A stretch of 64,000 nt of DNA, from positions 164,435-228,434 of the forward strand of contig VXAI01000009.1 of NCBI GenBank assembly GCA_013399305.1, written 5' to 3'. The notes beneath the pieces were generated by a model. The model was not told where the DNA came from. It worked only from the letters and a program-made list of their open reading frames with translations, and made no database searches. The stretch is from Rostratula benghalensis (taxonomy: Eukaryota; Chordata; Aves; Charadriiformes; Rostratulidae). Shown one piece after another: positions 47,317-61,400 of this stretch; within the stretch, counting starts at the first letter, position 1, and each line of letters starts with the position of its first letter. A program made the translations under genes and the position numbers.

Positions 47317-50300
47317 CCTAAAATTTCTTTAACTTGTGCTCGGGTTTACACAACTTTGGGGCCTTGGCTCAGAGAAGGTGTTCTTCGAAGCTGTGTAAAC
47401 AACCTGAGTGTTCAGGGCAACTGGCTTAGATGTAGGAGTGTGGTGGATGGAGTCTTGTTGGATTTTTTCACGATTCTGAAAATGAGAGTGGTGTCAGGAG
47501 TAAATGATGAAAAATCAAGATCAAGACACAAAAGTATTAAAAATACTGAGAGGCAAAGCCCAAGTTCACCTCCTTTTTGCTAGCTACAAGGCAAGGTAAA
47601 ATGTGTACTATCATTCATACCAACAAATCCTCCAGGACCACTGCCATGTTCCTGAACCACGTGTTGGTGCTGTGTTCCTAAAGACCCTTTCTCGGTCAAT
47701 ATGCAAAGTTTTATTAATGCTGATAAAATGAAGATAAGCAGTTGCTGTGTTCAAATACAGCCCTCTTTTCTTCAGCTCACCAGGAAACTCTTTTCCTACC
47801 TAGGTTAAGTTAAGTTGCTGTTGGACATTATTGTCACTGCTCAGTAACCACAAGGACTTTTCAGGGACATGACATATGAATAGATGTCTGTGTGTGATTC
47901 CCAAATCTTATACCAAATTTCAGGCTATGGCTTAAAATATTTAAATAAGTTCTGAAGCTGCTTATAATCATAACACTAAATGATTCATGACCACAGCTCT
48001 GGCATATAAGCTATTCTGTGAAGTTTTCAGTCCAAAGCTTTAGTGAGCGTAGCAGACCTGTTTATTAGCTAATCCTATGATGAACTGCAGCAAAGATAGG
48101 AAATATTCATGACAGTAAAATTTTCATGTAAATAGAGTATTATGAAATCTCCATTATAAAAAATGCGCCTAGATCTAGGACAATCTTATTACAATAAATA
48201 ACAGTAAATTATTTCTGCCCTTGTTAAGTCTTTCAGCCAAGTCACTGTAAAAGTTACTGTTTGTTTTTTTCCTTCTAGTTGACTTATGCAGGGCAGATTT
48301 CTGACGATCTCGGTAGCCTGAACTGATTCCTTCACCTGGGGAATATAGGTTACTTTTTGTCTGAGATGATGTCAGTAAATTAATACTACCAAGGAGATAT
48401 CTCTTCCACAGTAGTTGTCCATGTGCAAGTTCCCACAGGAAAAAAAACAAGCAATCTTCCTTATGTGCTGATCAGACTGAGATCTAATAGGTTAGGTCTT
48501 AAGTTTAATATATTAATTGAACTGCTTTCATAATGTTCTTTTCGCTCTTTTCCCTCTTCCTGTCAGCTCTTCTTTGTATCCTTAGAAATAGGAGCGTACT
48601 TGTAGTCACCAAATATACAGAGGCAGACATTTCTAAAGCATGATGTTGAATGGAATCATGTTGCCAGTACAACCTAGCAAAGGGATTCCATTGGAATCCG
48701 TGGAGTCCATCCACATCCATGGAAGCTGGTACCTTTGACTGGGAGCTAATTATAATGGTTGGGACATAGCTCAGTGACAAGACCAGAAGTTATTGCGTCA
48801 AGTAGATTGGTGTTGTAAGTGATGGCATACCTCTGTTAATTAATTTACAAGGGATGTAAATTAGAATGATTTGTATTCTGGTTATGGGAAGGATTTCAAT
48901 TCTCCAATTAATTTCCTTTTGGCTAACACAATGGTATGTTTTGTCTGGCACTGGTTAAGGACATATTCACAAGGAATTAAATAGAAACACTATTTCTATT
49001 CTTGGAAGTGTTCTGTGATGCTTATAAATCTTCCATTGACTTTTATTTTGATGCACTGATTTCAGATTTAATGGAGTAGTGTATCAAGTTAAATCCTCAA
49101 AAAAAGGACATTTCTTTTCCATCAGTTTTCAATTAATACACACATGAAATATTACACAGCTTTTTAAAGAGTAAGCCTTGTATGTGTGTGTTTTGGTGGT
49201 TGACTGCTCTTTCAGATTTTTCTGGACAGACCTCTCTGAACTGATTCAGAAGCTGGAAGACTTCCAAATGGTGAGGTCAGACTTGGCACCTCCACCAACA
49301 CCTTCGACTTATTTGTACATATTTTGTTGTTCACCTTGGGTTTTAAAATTAGTGCTTCCTCATCCACCTCATCAAAGAACGCCAGTTGGCCCTGCTTATC
49401 AGCATGACTGGTTTCTCCCTGCCTTCCTTGTTCAGTTCCAGTACTTTCTGTTAAGAAGGAAAATTACCATTTTATTCTTGCCCTCTCTTCTTCTATTAGA
49501 ATTAGCCCTCTCAACATCTTTGACACAAGGTTACAGTAAATATATTTACAAAGCAATAAAGATAATCACAGTTTTTATGGTGGTTTGGGATCAGTCAATT
49601 GAAACACATCTACCCCTGGGTATTTGTTTACTGCTGTGCAGCTTCACTTAAGAGCAATGAAAACCAGGCAGCACTAATTCCATGCGTGTGTGTTTTGCCA
49701 TTTTGAGATGGCAAATGGAATTCTGTGTTTATTCCACTCACATAATCATGCAAAGTATAAGCAGTTTATTTCTAGCTTAGTAACCTTCAAGATAGTTACG
49801 GATTCTGTTTCCTGCAAGGATGGGAGAGGCTTGCACTTAGCTATGCAAAGTGGGAGCAGAGAGTGGAAATAAGCTCTGTGTGTGGGTTTAACTTCAAAAT
49901 AGCTTCTAAGGTAGCTGGAACAACAAGAGACAAACATCTTGAACTGTATTGAAGGAAAGGAAGACGGAAATATTTCATTTTTCTGTCCATTCATCTAAAA
50001 CTTTAGAAACTACATTGCCTATATTTTAATTTTAATGACTTTTTACTTACTTCTAAGCATAACCTGTCTTTAACAGTGATTTTTCAAGGTAGCTGCAAAG
50101 TATTGATGCAATTTATTTGTATTTTATTGGGTTTTTTGGGAGGATGGAAGTGCCAGTATGGGTTTTGATAGCACAAGAATCTCCACAGGTGAGCAATGTT
50201 CTAGAACAGATAGGTGACACCAGACAAAATGGCAAGGACAGTGGAGAGGATGCTTCAACTTTGAGAGCCACTGGAGAAAAAAAATAATAGGAAATGCTAT

Positions 50301-53300
50301 GAGAGTCAGTGAGGAAATGTGGGTTGAGATATATTCAGTAAGCTACTTACCTCATCTTGATACAGATGGTGGTGGGATGGAAAAGCAATTGGAGAGTACT
50401 GTAAAGTTTACTTGTTGAATGGGGTGTATCTTCTGTCTGCTGGATAGCATGTTTGTAATCAAATCTAAATGGCCACTTACTCATTGCTGAGTTAATATAC
50501 CCATCAACAGTGGAAAAGATAATCTGATAAAATTGCTTAAGCAAACTATTCAAGAATGTGCTGAGGCTCTTGACTTCATAGTGAGATGTTTTTTGCTTAC
50601 ATGCTCTACTTATTATAATTTACAATTTTTATCTGCATATGTCATTGTCAGGATTCATGACTGGTGGTCTAAACATTAGAGTCCTTACTTGATCTGTGTT
50701 TTATGCTTCAGCATAGATTAGTAAGAAAGTTAATGCTGAAAGCTGCAGCTTCCCAGATAACACATCCAATCTTCAACAACCTCCACTGGTGAGCTGGGAG
50801 TTTCTAAATGAAGTATAGAGAGCAGCTGTAAAGGAATTTTGCTTCATTGACACTTTCACTGGAATATTTAGGTTTCTCTCTAGAAAATCTGAAATTATGT
50901 GTTCAACTGAACCACTGACTTTAGGTAGATGCAATGTAGTGCTTTAATGACATAAGTTCCACAGTTTATCCAGGGAGTTGTAACTTATGTCCCTATGTTC
51001 TTTACTTATGCCTCACATACTCCCTTGGAGTGATGAGCTTTGTGCCTTGTCATCTGTTGCAAAGCCATGTGCTTTGGTGCATTACAGGGGATTGGGCCTG
51101 TTTAAAAGGTTTGAACCATAGAAGTGACTGAGGGTATGAAGTACCTGAAAGGCAAGTACTATGGACACGATGAACAACATACAAGAGACAGACCTTATGA
51201 GTGGTCTCATTGTAATGATCTCTTAATCAGACACACCTACCTTAATTCCTTGAGACTTTCTGAATTGGAGTAGAACTCCCGAGCTAAGCAAGGCAAGTGA
51301 TGAAACTTGGTCATCCAAGCCATTTTGATTAGAGCAATTATGGCAGAACTCTTCATGGAAAGGGAAGAGGTAAATCACCGAAAAGTTATTTCTTCAGGGT
51401 TGCCCAGGCCAATGTAAAACCTACACATCGAGTTAGAGGGAAAAACAAGCTTACCCAATATCCCTTCCCTGACACCAGCAGAAAAGCAATTTTATCATAA
51501 TTCAAAGATTTTGCTGTATGGGGTGTCAAGAGACAGGAAAGCCAGACACTAATGTTCTAACTCATGCCAGATTGGATTGCAATTTAACATTTAAATAGGT
51601 TATTCTGTCTATAAATCTATTTGTGGTTATTTCTGATCTTCCCCTGAGAAAAGCAAGGAAAAGCAGTCTATAAATCATGCTGTTACAAATGTCTTTTATT
51701 TTCCTGGTTGGTTTTAGGAACAGAAAAGGTATATTGGTTTCTTCATTTCCCTTCACTTATGCTTAAAAACCAGCTTTGGATATATCTTTGTTAAACAGAA
51801 ATGACCTTTCTGTTAGTAACTAGGCTGATAATGTTGTGTAAGCGTTTGGCAGTGACTGTGTAGCGTGCAGGTTGTGTCAGAAGCAGGTAGGTCTATCCTG
51901 TCAAAGCACCCCTAGAGATGTAAGTGCATGTTCCTGTGGCACCAGGTAACAGCAAGCAGGTTGGCTCACCTGCTCTGCCTGCCCCAGCGGTGACGAGTCT
52001 GTGCTGCTGTGGGGAGCTCCTCTGAGGGTGCAGTTTCTGGGGTGCTAGGAAGGATTGACATTTTTCTCCCTTACCAGCTGCCCTTCGTGCTTTGCAGTAA
52101 AATAGGTTGTTTTATGTTTTCTGTGCATCCCTATTCCTCCCCTGCTGGCATTTAGTAGCACATTATTCCTTCTGCCTTTTACAGTGATCGGTGTTAAGAA
52201 CCTGTGTCATTATGGTTCAGTGTTATGAAAGTGCTTAATGTAGGAAGCAGAGCTGTGTATTTGGCAGAACCTAGGGAAACAAGCCCTTGAGTGGAGCTGC
52301 GAAAAATGGAATAAAACCAATATTCATATGTTTAAATTTAGTCAGTGCCCCAGTAATGCCAAGCTCTGGCAGGTTCAATCAGATGTGCCATGAGAGGTGG
52401 AGTGAGTACGTATTCCCCACTTCCACTGTGACCAGTCAGAGATGGCTGTCTGGAGTCAGGAAACCTTACATCATTGGCTGGTGCTACATGGAGCAGAGCT
52501 TGTCAGAGACTTCTTTTCAAAGCTAACGCTGATGAAATTTTCAGCTAAATTTTGAGTTTCAAGCTTTATTTATGTTTTTTGAAGATGGATGGCAGGTTTT
52601 CTTTTCTATGAGTGTTTGGGGTTTTTTCTCCCCTTTTTTTTAGGACGGAAAGTTTTCAAGTACTGGTTGGAGGAAAAAGGAAACCATTTATCTTTAAAAC
52701 TCCTACTAAATTGAGGAAGTACTCTTAGCTTTTATGCGCTTTACGTGGTGGTATTTTAAGTATTGGCTGGCCAGTGGCTGTGTCTCATCTCAGAAGCACG
52801 TAACTGGAGCTGACTATGTTCCTTCTTTGATAGTGTAGATCCTTTTGTTTTGGCAGTGGTTTTGCTTGTTTTGCAGGTGGTGAATCTCTTTTCTCTTCAG
52901 CAGATTTCTTATGCATGCTGAGATTGTGCCTTAAGGCTTTTAGTAAATTAATTCAGTTTGTTATATGTGGTTTTAGGAGTGCTTCAACAGCTAAAAGCCC
53001 AATCAATGGTGAAAAGGACAAAACAAACATGTATGTTTGTTTTCTTATGGGATGAATAGCTGATCTGATGACTGTAGTAAAGATAATTGCAGTGGTCAGT
53101 GTAAAACTGCAACAGTTCGCCTGAGAAACAGTTCTTGACGGAAATTCACAACACAGGTGAAGCAGGAGGAAGTATGAGCAACAATAGAACATACAGTCTG
53201 TCATCCTTCATGTATCTTCAGATCTGATTTACTTGCCTTTTCATTGCAAGGCTGAAGAAATCTAAGCTTATGCCTGCTCCAGGTAAAACGGAGTCAGGAA

Positions 53301-56300
53301 CTGTCCTAGGGACCTGAGGCCAAATCCCAACGCGTAGATGTGTTTGTATGATGTAGTACATGCCATAAATCTCTTGCAAGCCCAATGCAGGGCCTCTCAG
53401 CCACCAAAATGTAATCCAGGGCAGAAATGCTGAGTTTAAGCCTCTGAAGTAACATGTTTTTTGTAGCATAAAACCCTGGGATTGGTATGAGGACATGCAG
53501 GTTTGCTTTAGGGTGCGAAGCTATTTGGGATAGCCTTAGAGGATAGGAGGAACCCAAACCTAGTGCAGCCTGTCCACACTGGGAATAAATCTCAGCATAG
53601 ATATGCCAGCTCCGAGGTATGTCTATGCATTGTTGGGGAGCAGAGTGCCCAGAACTGTGCCAGGGTGACAGCAAAACACTAGGGGCAAGCTGCTGTCCCG
53701 TACGAGAGCTTGTCCTATAGAATTCTTTAGGACTCTATAACTCTGCTGCTGAAACAGACTTGCAGAACGTCCCCTGCAAGGATAGGCCATCATAAATGGT
53801 CCACAATTCCAAAGGCTTTTATTTAGTCTATGAAGTAGCAAGCAGGTCTTCTGTGTTGCTGAAAAATGCTGTATGGTTGCTGAAAAAATAACCCTGTGTT
53901 CAGTAACATGGGCTTTGATTAGTTTTTGGGGGAGTGCTGCTCGTATATATTTCTTTCTATAAAGGAACACCGAGGAGGGATTTGGTAAAATGTAGGAAGC
54001 ATGAAGTGGCAGAGACGGGGAAAATTGGTCTGTGCTGTCAATGGGAGCGTCGTCTCACAGGCGTGATTTGGCTTTTGCTCTGCAGAAATTCAATCACAAT
54101 TACTACAAAATATGTAACATACTTCATAGCAGAAATGTGTTACTTTGAGTCTTGTTGCATACCTTTACTAGGCCTTCTGTGAAATTACAGTGTTTTTCTT
54201 CTAAATTATTCCACTGTGAAATCTGGTGACTTTTTATTTTCTTTTATTTTTTTTTAAGAAATTGTTGTTCTGTATTGCTTCCTTTGCTTTTAATTTGTAT
54301 GGAGTTTCTAGACACAGTTGCAGCTTGAAAATGCAGCCTCTTTTTATAAACAAAAGTGCAATGAAGCAGAAGGTACTCACTGAGACACTGTGAAGGGTTT
54401 CAGTTTACAACAGATGTTAAAAGAATTTACTGGTACGAGAATGTTAAATAAGCTGATAACTTTCTAATAGTTCTCTCACAACCTTCTTGGGAACAAGCGA
54501 GTTCTGATTTCATTGCCAATGCTTCCTAGGTAGAAATTCAAATAGTTAATGAACATGAGGTACTTGTTACCTAAGGCAGAAGCATTTTGAAAACATGGTG
54601 GGAAGTTTTCTGTTCCCTAGCCTGAGTCCCAAAAAGCTGACTGTGTTGACTTACAATTAGTCCCTGTCCCACTTGGCTTTCCTATCTTTTTCCTTCAGTT
54701 AGTACTGTTAGCTGTGGTTGTGGTTTTGTGTGGGTGGTGGTGAAAAATTACTGTAGCTGTTTGCAGCCAGATTTTTTTCCAGTATGAATAGGCAAGTAGT
54801 CTGTAAGATCACACCTTAAATTCATAGCAAAATTCATAGCATATGTGTCCATTGCACAGGAGACTGTGAAAAATTTTAAAATCCTGCTGAATGAGTCAGA
54901 TAATATGAAACTAGGGAATCGTCATTTCTAGATTCCCTGCAACCTTTTTTTTTTTTTCCCTGAGTGCCTGTATCTTAAATCACTTTTCTTTCACTTGGCA
55001 AAGAAGTAGTTGTTTTTTTAAGAAGTGAAACCAAACTTGTATGAGATGGCACATATTTTTCATTGTGGGCCTCATTGTGCTACTTTGGAAGTATGTAAAG
55101 CCACAGAAATTTACAATAAATTAAATTGCACAAAATTGTAAGGGGAACTGAAAGCAACAGAACTTCTGAAACTGTGTCATATCTATGGTAGTATTTGGTA
55201 TTTAATGAACAGACGTTCTAGGGGAGTTTTGATTTATTACTTCACTTTCAGACTTTTCTTTCACATTCTTGTTACTTCTCTAAGTCTGGAAAGATTAGTA
55301 AATGCATGACTTGGGCTATTTAAATCTATGACACGATGATTCATCTGTCAAATAGCTGCATTATGGCAAGTCATGTCATTCTGATTTCCTTTTAGGGAAG
55401 AATTAGTTTGCAAGGTTGAACAACTACAGGAGATACTCACTGGTATTGTTCTCAGATCTCTGTGAAATTGATTTAGATTTTCTTCCAAAAGATTAATAAC
55501 TGAACATCGGGGAGGAGAACTGAATGTAAGATTTTATCATTGAAAAGGCTATTTTGACTTGGTAATGGTTTGAACTGATATCTTCTGAATCTACTCTGAT
55601 TGCATGTGTACTATTTTTTCTTGAATGGAGTGTTGCTTAAACTATTTAAACATCTCTTCTTTTTTTGTTGTTGTTGAAAGAGTGCTTGTCAATAATCTCA
55701 AATAGCTTAAAGGTTAGCCTGTTGTCATATATTTTTCCCTAAACTCAAGGCCATACCTTGACAACACTTGATCTTAAGTGTTCTCAGAACTTAATGGTTT
55801 GATAGAAAAGGACTAAGGAGTCTTAAGTGTCATTGATAAAACATCACAAAGCTGTAGTTTAACGCCTGACAAATTGACTTGCAGTTTAATGAGTAAAACA
55901 TCCGTTATTGCTCTAGAGCTGATAAATTGTTATTTATATCGGTTTTGCTAATGGCTGCAATAATATAGGAAACCATTTTTCAAGTGACTTCAAGGTATTT
56001 TGCTTAAAGAAACTTTTAAATATATCTTTAATAGATTAAAAAAGCAAGAAATTTGGTGTTGCCAAACACAGAAGACATGTCTTTTAAAAAAGATGCGTTA
56101 TGGCTCTAGAATACTGTATTTAGCTAATGCATACTTCTCAACATCAATCTTGTAATCCTTGAATCAGGCACATAAAGGATCCTTTTAGCCAACCTTACAA
56201 ACCTTTTCATGGCTCTTTCAGTGAGTTAGTGTGGCAGTTATGTTCCCATTACTTCATAGTGCCAATTAATGGTCCATGCTAGTACTGCTATGCAAGCAGT

Positions 56301-58202
56301 AAGACTTCTTATTAGCTTTTCCGTGATGATGGAATGATGGTTAAATCATGAGTTTATTCCAAGAGTAACTAGCAGAGGATGCAACTGAATTTATCTTCCC
56401 ATACTAACACTGTTTTATGCCAAATCTAAGGAGCTGTGTTATCCTCACTTGTAAATGTAATGTAGAAGTTCAGAATCATTGTTGGTTTCTGTTTGTTTGT
56501 TTTGGGCAAAAGACATTAAAGTCAGCATGTGCAAATGCTGTCTTTTGCCTAGTATGCTGAGGTACACCCATTTTTCATTAATCAGAAGCTTAAGTTATGT
56601 GTGTCACCTCTCAGCTGTGGTATTGACAGACTATTCACAAAGTGGGCCTGTATAGACAGAGGCACCTTGCTGTAGAGGTGTAAGAAAGTGTGGCCAAGAG
56701 TCAGATAGAATAACAAAGGAATGGAGAAAATTTAAAGTATACCTACAGAATCTAAAAACTCTGAGGGAAATTTTGGGTTTTAATGTTGAGGATTAGGTAC
56801 TGAGTAATGGAAAAAAGCTGAAGATGTGAGAAAAGACTTTTTTGTTTCCTTTTGATTCCTCCTGCACTATGTAGAAACAGGATTTTATACGTTCCTTGTA
56901 AATAAAGATACTAGATTCCATTATGAATGGAGGCTTATCTTAAGTAAAATCAACCCATGTGTCTTTGTGACTTTGGTCAGCTGCTTGGATCAGATGGGTT
57001 AAAAGAACTGTGGATATTTGCTCAGAAGATCTCCTTTGCTTGCAGATGTGCTACTATTTCAATCTCTCCTCTTGTTATTCTGGAGGCATAGACAGAAACC
57101 ATCAGTGACTTATAGCAGATCTGTCACTTCATTCTCTAAACATGAAATGAACAGTAATACCCACTGTGACAAACCTACACAAATAATACCTAAAATTCAA
57201 GTCAACTATATAATGAAATATTGATGTAAATGTACGGAAAATACGAATAAAAGGGTAATTTTCCAGCTATATTAAAAGGAAAAATGGATTAGGACAAAGA
57301 CGAATCCGCTGCCAGCAGCATAAAATATTATCAGGAATCTGTTTTGTGGTGAGTTTTTTTATATAAAATTGGAATATGCAGTTGCTACCTGAAAAAAAGT
57401 TAAAATGAATGATTTACAGAAAAAAGTGGTTTGTTGCATAGTGTGAAAGAGATAGCTACGTAAAGGAGGTCTTAGGATGACAGAGGAAGAATATATAAAG
57501 GAAGGAAAAAGCAAATGTCACAGAGAACAAGGAAGTCAGCACACACAAATTACACCACAACAACAGATTGAATGTCTAAATGCATTGACTGTGTTGAAAG
57601 ATAAGGCCATAAAAGGGGTTGGAAAGCTGGTGTGCAATGCAGGTATCAGACTGCTTGATTTTGTCTTCAGGTATCCATTTTCTTGTGCAGACAATCTTAT
57701 CTCTGCCAAGTAACAAAAAGTTTGGGAATTATGTGGTAATTTTGCAGTGGTTCTTAAAAGATTTTCTTCAGGTTCTGACCTTCCAACAGTCTTTGAAAGT
57801 ATGCAGTAATCCTTGGTCACAATTTTTACTTTGAGGAAGACTTCCATTTTTAAGAACGGTTTCTGATAGATTGTTTAGAAAGAAAAAATACTACAGCAGT
57901 ATGATAGGACCTTCTCTTTACATTAGTATTAGTTTATAAATAGCATGCCCTTTAGGAGGCTTTAAAAAGGAAAGTGTAAATACAGAATAAACCTAGAGGT
58001 GAAAGCTCAGTTTTTAAAGAATTTTTTTTTCCCCTAGGCCTGCATATAATTAGATAATCAAAATATCACTCAGTGCTTCTTTAGCTTGTTATTTAGTATC
58101 TTTAGTTTTCTTACTTACCATGTATTTAATACACCTAGCTTTCTTCATAAAACTACTGTTACTAGCTGTGTCACTTTGCCATTCTCCCTTCCAATTCTGA
58201 AC
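47317..58202. other. 10.9-kb intergenic desert
   Basis: No CR1, LTR or RNA gene is recognisable. A 157-codon + ORF (49178-49651) and overlapping minus ORFs (53218-53970) have no domain or splice-supported context and are left unannotated. Several sub-blocks (notably 55,330-55,400 and 55,860-56,040) have the even, motif-dense look of conserved non-coding elements, which alignment would have to confirm. Confidence 0.5.
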
Positions 58203-58431
58203 CAAAGGAAATTGAGATTAGATATAAGGAAAAGTTTCTTCACTGAAGGAGTTATTAAACATTGCAACAGGCTGCCCAGGGAAATAAATGGTTGTGTCAC
58301 CAACCCTAGAGGTATTTAAGATACGTAGTTGAAGTGCTTAAGGACATGGTTTAATGGTGGACTTGGCAGCGTTATCTTTATGGTTGAACGTGATGCTCTT
58401 AAAGGTCTTTTTCAATCTAAATGATTCTATG
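58203..58431 (+). mobile_element. CR1 LINE 3' end fragment
   Basis: Plus-strand CR1, about 230 bases. It has LRLDIRKSFFTEGVIKHCNRLPRE-type sequence with an internal insertion. The 3' part is typical (AATGGTGGACTTGGCAG) and there is a single octamer, ATTCTATG, at 58424-58431. Its divergence suggests an older insertion. Confidence 0.9.
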
Positions 58432-61400
58432 AAAAATCCTTGGTTGAGAAAGCAAGTGGTGCTTGGCAAACCTGGAAGTGTCCCAAGTACTTGAGTCATC
58501 CAGCGCTCGTGATTGAAACCCCTCTTTCAGTATTCGTCTATGAACACAGTGTTCTAGGAGGGCAAGCTCAGGGCTGAGGGTGGGAAGATCTACTGTTTTG
58601 AACTTCATAGATAGCAGGGATCTTGGACTTGTGAGCCTGAGCTTCCTGTGACTTGGGATGTACAACTTTGATATCAAACAGGGATGCTGTTCAGCTTCAG
58701 AACTGCATGCATGGGAAACTGCTGCCCTTGCTGCAACCCGTATCATTTGTTACTGCAAAATGTGAGGGAAGCAGTCATTTTAGCTAATAGAAGAAACAAG
58801 CTTAAATTGCACTCTCTATGTACATCATACTATTTCTTTCCTAAGGTGGTGCAATGACAATGTTTTGATAGTGCAGTAGTTTGTACTACAAGATGGTAAG
58901 AGCTCTGTCTCCTGAATTTTCCGTGTGCCATTTTATGTACCATTCTTGGAGAAGCTAGTACACATACCATTTCACATTTCTGGAATACTTCTTTACTTTT
59001 ATCCTCTGCAAAATGTTTACCTGAATGATCTACATAATGTCAGCAAGAAGGAGGACTCAAAAATTCACTGTCAGGAATTGGACTTTTCAGCAGTTTTTTT
59101 TCATTTTCTCTCCTGAAGGACAGTGAAGTTCTAATACTTTTTTTTTCATGACATAAAGAATGGGCCACAATTGCTTGTGATGGATGCAAGCCATGGAAAT
59201 TACTGAAGCTGAACACATGGCAGCAGAATTAATCCCTCTCTTGAGTGTAAGTAGTTCTATATGGAACATGATGAATACAAAAAATTGAACAGTGAGATTA
59301 GTGAGCAGAAAAAGATGACACGATATGAACTTTCTCAGGGTTTGTAATTCCAAGCCAAGAACTCATGTCTTATAAACATGTGAAAAGTGTTTTGCTCAGC
59401 CCCAAGACAGTAGGATGATTTGGGATTTGTCCACTGATTGTTTAGCCTTACTGAAAATATGAATGGTTAATCTTTGTGGTGGGATCTTAGTGCAAGGGAG
59501 AGAACTGCAATGAAAACAATAAAAAAACCAGCGCTATACTAAGGAAGCTGAAATTTGTTTTGGAAATATTCACAGGCTGAAGAACAATGTTAGATGATGA
59601 AAGGTATTGTGAGATATTAAAAGAAGCAAAATTGAATAAGCAATTGTTCTGTGGATCTTGGAGATGGATTGTTCTTATCCCTGACCTATTAGATCATCCT
59701 GAAATGTTTCAAACCAGTGATGCTTACGCTGGCTTAACAGGAACTCTTTCATTGTTGTAGGGGCAAATGAAGAGAAGACATTGACAAATACACCAAGATG
59801 TTTCTCCCTTTGTGTTTGCTCTTCCTCTCTGGGCCTCTGGCTTGATCTTTTTGCTTACCTGAGTATGAGTATAGTGAAAATGATGCCTTGTGAAAGCAGC
59901 CAATTTCAAAACATACATGTTGACAAGAATGGAGAAAGTAAGGGACAGTGCAGAAACTTGTTTTTCTTCTAAGTTCCTGTATGAAAGCACATAGTGATCT
60001 CCATTTTATTTGCTTTCTTTGAGTATGGATGCTTTCTCCCCAGACTACTCTGCTGACTGGGTAGGCTATGTTTTATTGATGTGTTTCTGAGGGAAGCCAT
60101 GAGTCAAGGAAACGGAGTGCAGTCCTGTGGACAAAGGCAATTCTGGGCAGGTTACAGAAAATGTTCCCTGTTCCAGGTTAAATCAGAGGTATTCATAAAT
60201 AATACAGAGAAACTATTATATTCTATACAAATGAGTGACTGGAGGAAGCCTCTGGCACAATGCTGACCTCCTCTAATTTTCTTCTACCACCCCATGTCAT
60301 ATTGTTCCCTGGCTGGTAGTCCTGGTCTGAAATTTTTGTTAACTTCCTTTGATGTTCTCAATCTCTGCACAGTTCAAAGGCATCTACGTGCTTTTTAATC
60401 ACTTAGTACAACTTAATTTACTGATTCTGTGGACTGAACTGTACAATTTTATTAAAGGCAGAACCTTTGTGAAAGTGAATTTTGTTGTTTATCTGTTCAG
60501 TTTGTAAAATGAACTGGAGAGGAAGGTATATTTTTAGATCAATCATCCATTAAAATTGAACTTGTGAATAACCCTTTCATATAACATAAGAAAGAAGAAA
60601 TTGAACTGAATAAATCAATCTGCAGTGAAACAACTGAAGCAACCTGTCATTTGCAGATATTTAAAAGTTTAAAAAAAGCAACAAAGTTAACCTAGTTTAA
60701 GGAAAACAAAATAACATGTACATAAATCCCGTCAGGAGACCATAACTTGCAATCTTTAGACATCACAAGCTTTCTTAGCATTCCTGATGTGTTGGGATGT
60801 GTGAAGCATCTTTCCCAGGATCCAATATGCATTGCACTTTTATGTAAGTGTCTTCAGTTTAACTGCATTCTTAGGCTGGAAAATAACTAATTACTATCTG
60901 AGTCATATTTTAATACCATAGCATCTATGAAACCTTAGATACCACTTTGAAATACTAAGGAAATGCTGTCTTAAATGCTGTTTCATGCCCTGGCTTTCAC
61001 AGGTGCAGAGGCTGGAGCAGGCTACTGTCAAACATACAGTATTGGCTTGTGGGCATCAAAGCTATGTGGGAGGAAATGCCATCTTGTATCAACCTTTCTA
61101 AGGTACAATTTCCTGCCTTTCTGCATAATTGCATTTTTAGTATGGTTCTTTGAATGTTCATTCAGTGCACTCTGCTTACAATGTCTCTGCAGAAGGGATG
61201 GATGGTGATTCTCATCCTGAACTTTACCACTCCTCTACCATTCAGCAAGTTTAGGTTCACACACATTGTAGTGCTTAAGTTAGGTAAATGGAGGCAGGGA
61301 AAGCCTTGGTCTTCTGGTGCTTCATTTCTTGGTTGGATCCCACTTAAAATTGAGATGGGCAAGATGAGAAAATGATTAGTGGTTTTGGGGGAAGAGATAG

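Noticed and set aside
49178..49651. 157-codon + strand ORF, the longest in the desert apart from CR1
   Set aside because: No recognisable domain, no splice or promoter context, AT-driven Leu/Phe/Ile-rich composition. Most likely chance.
53218..53970. Three overlapping minus-strand ORFs of 92-122 codons
   Set aside because: They lie in different frames over the same DNA with no family resemblance. Overlap in several frames argues for a locally stop-poor sequence, not a gene.
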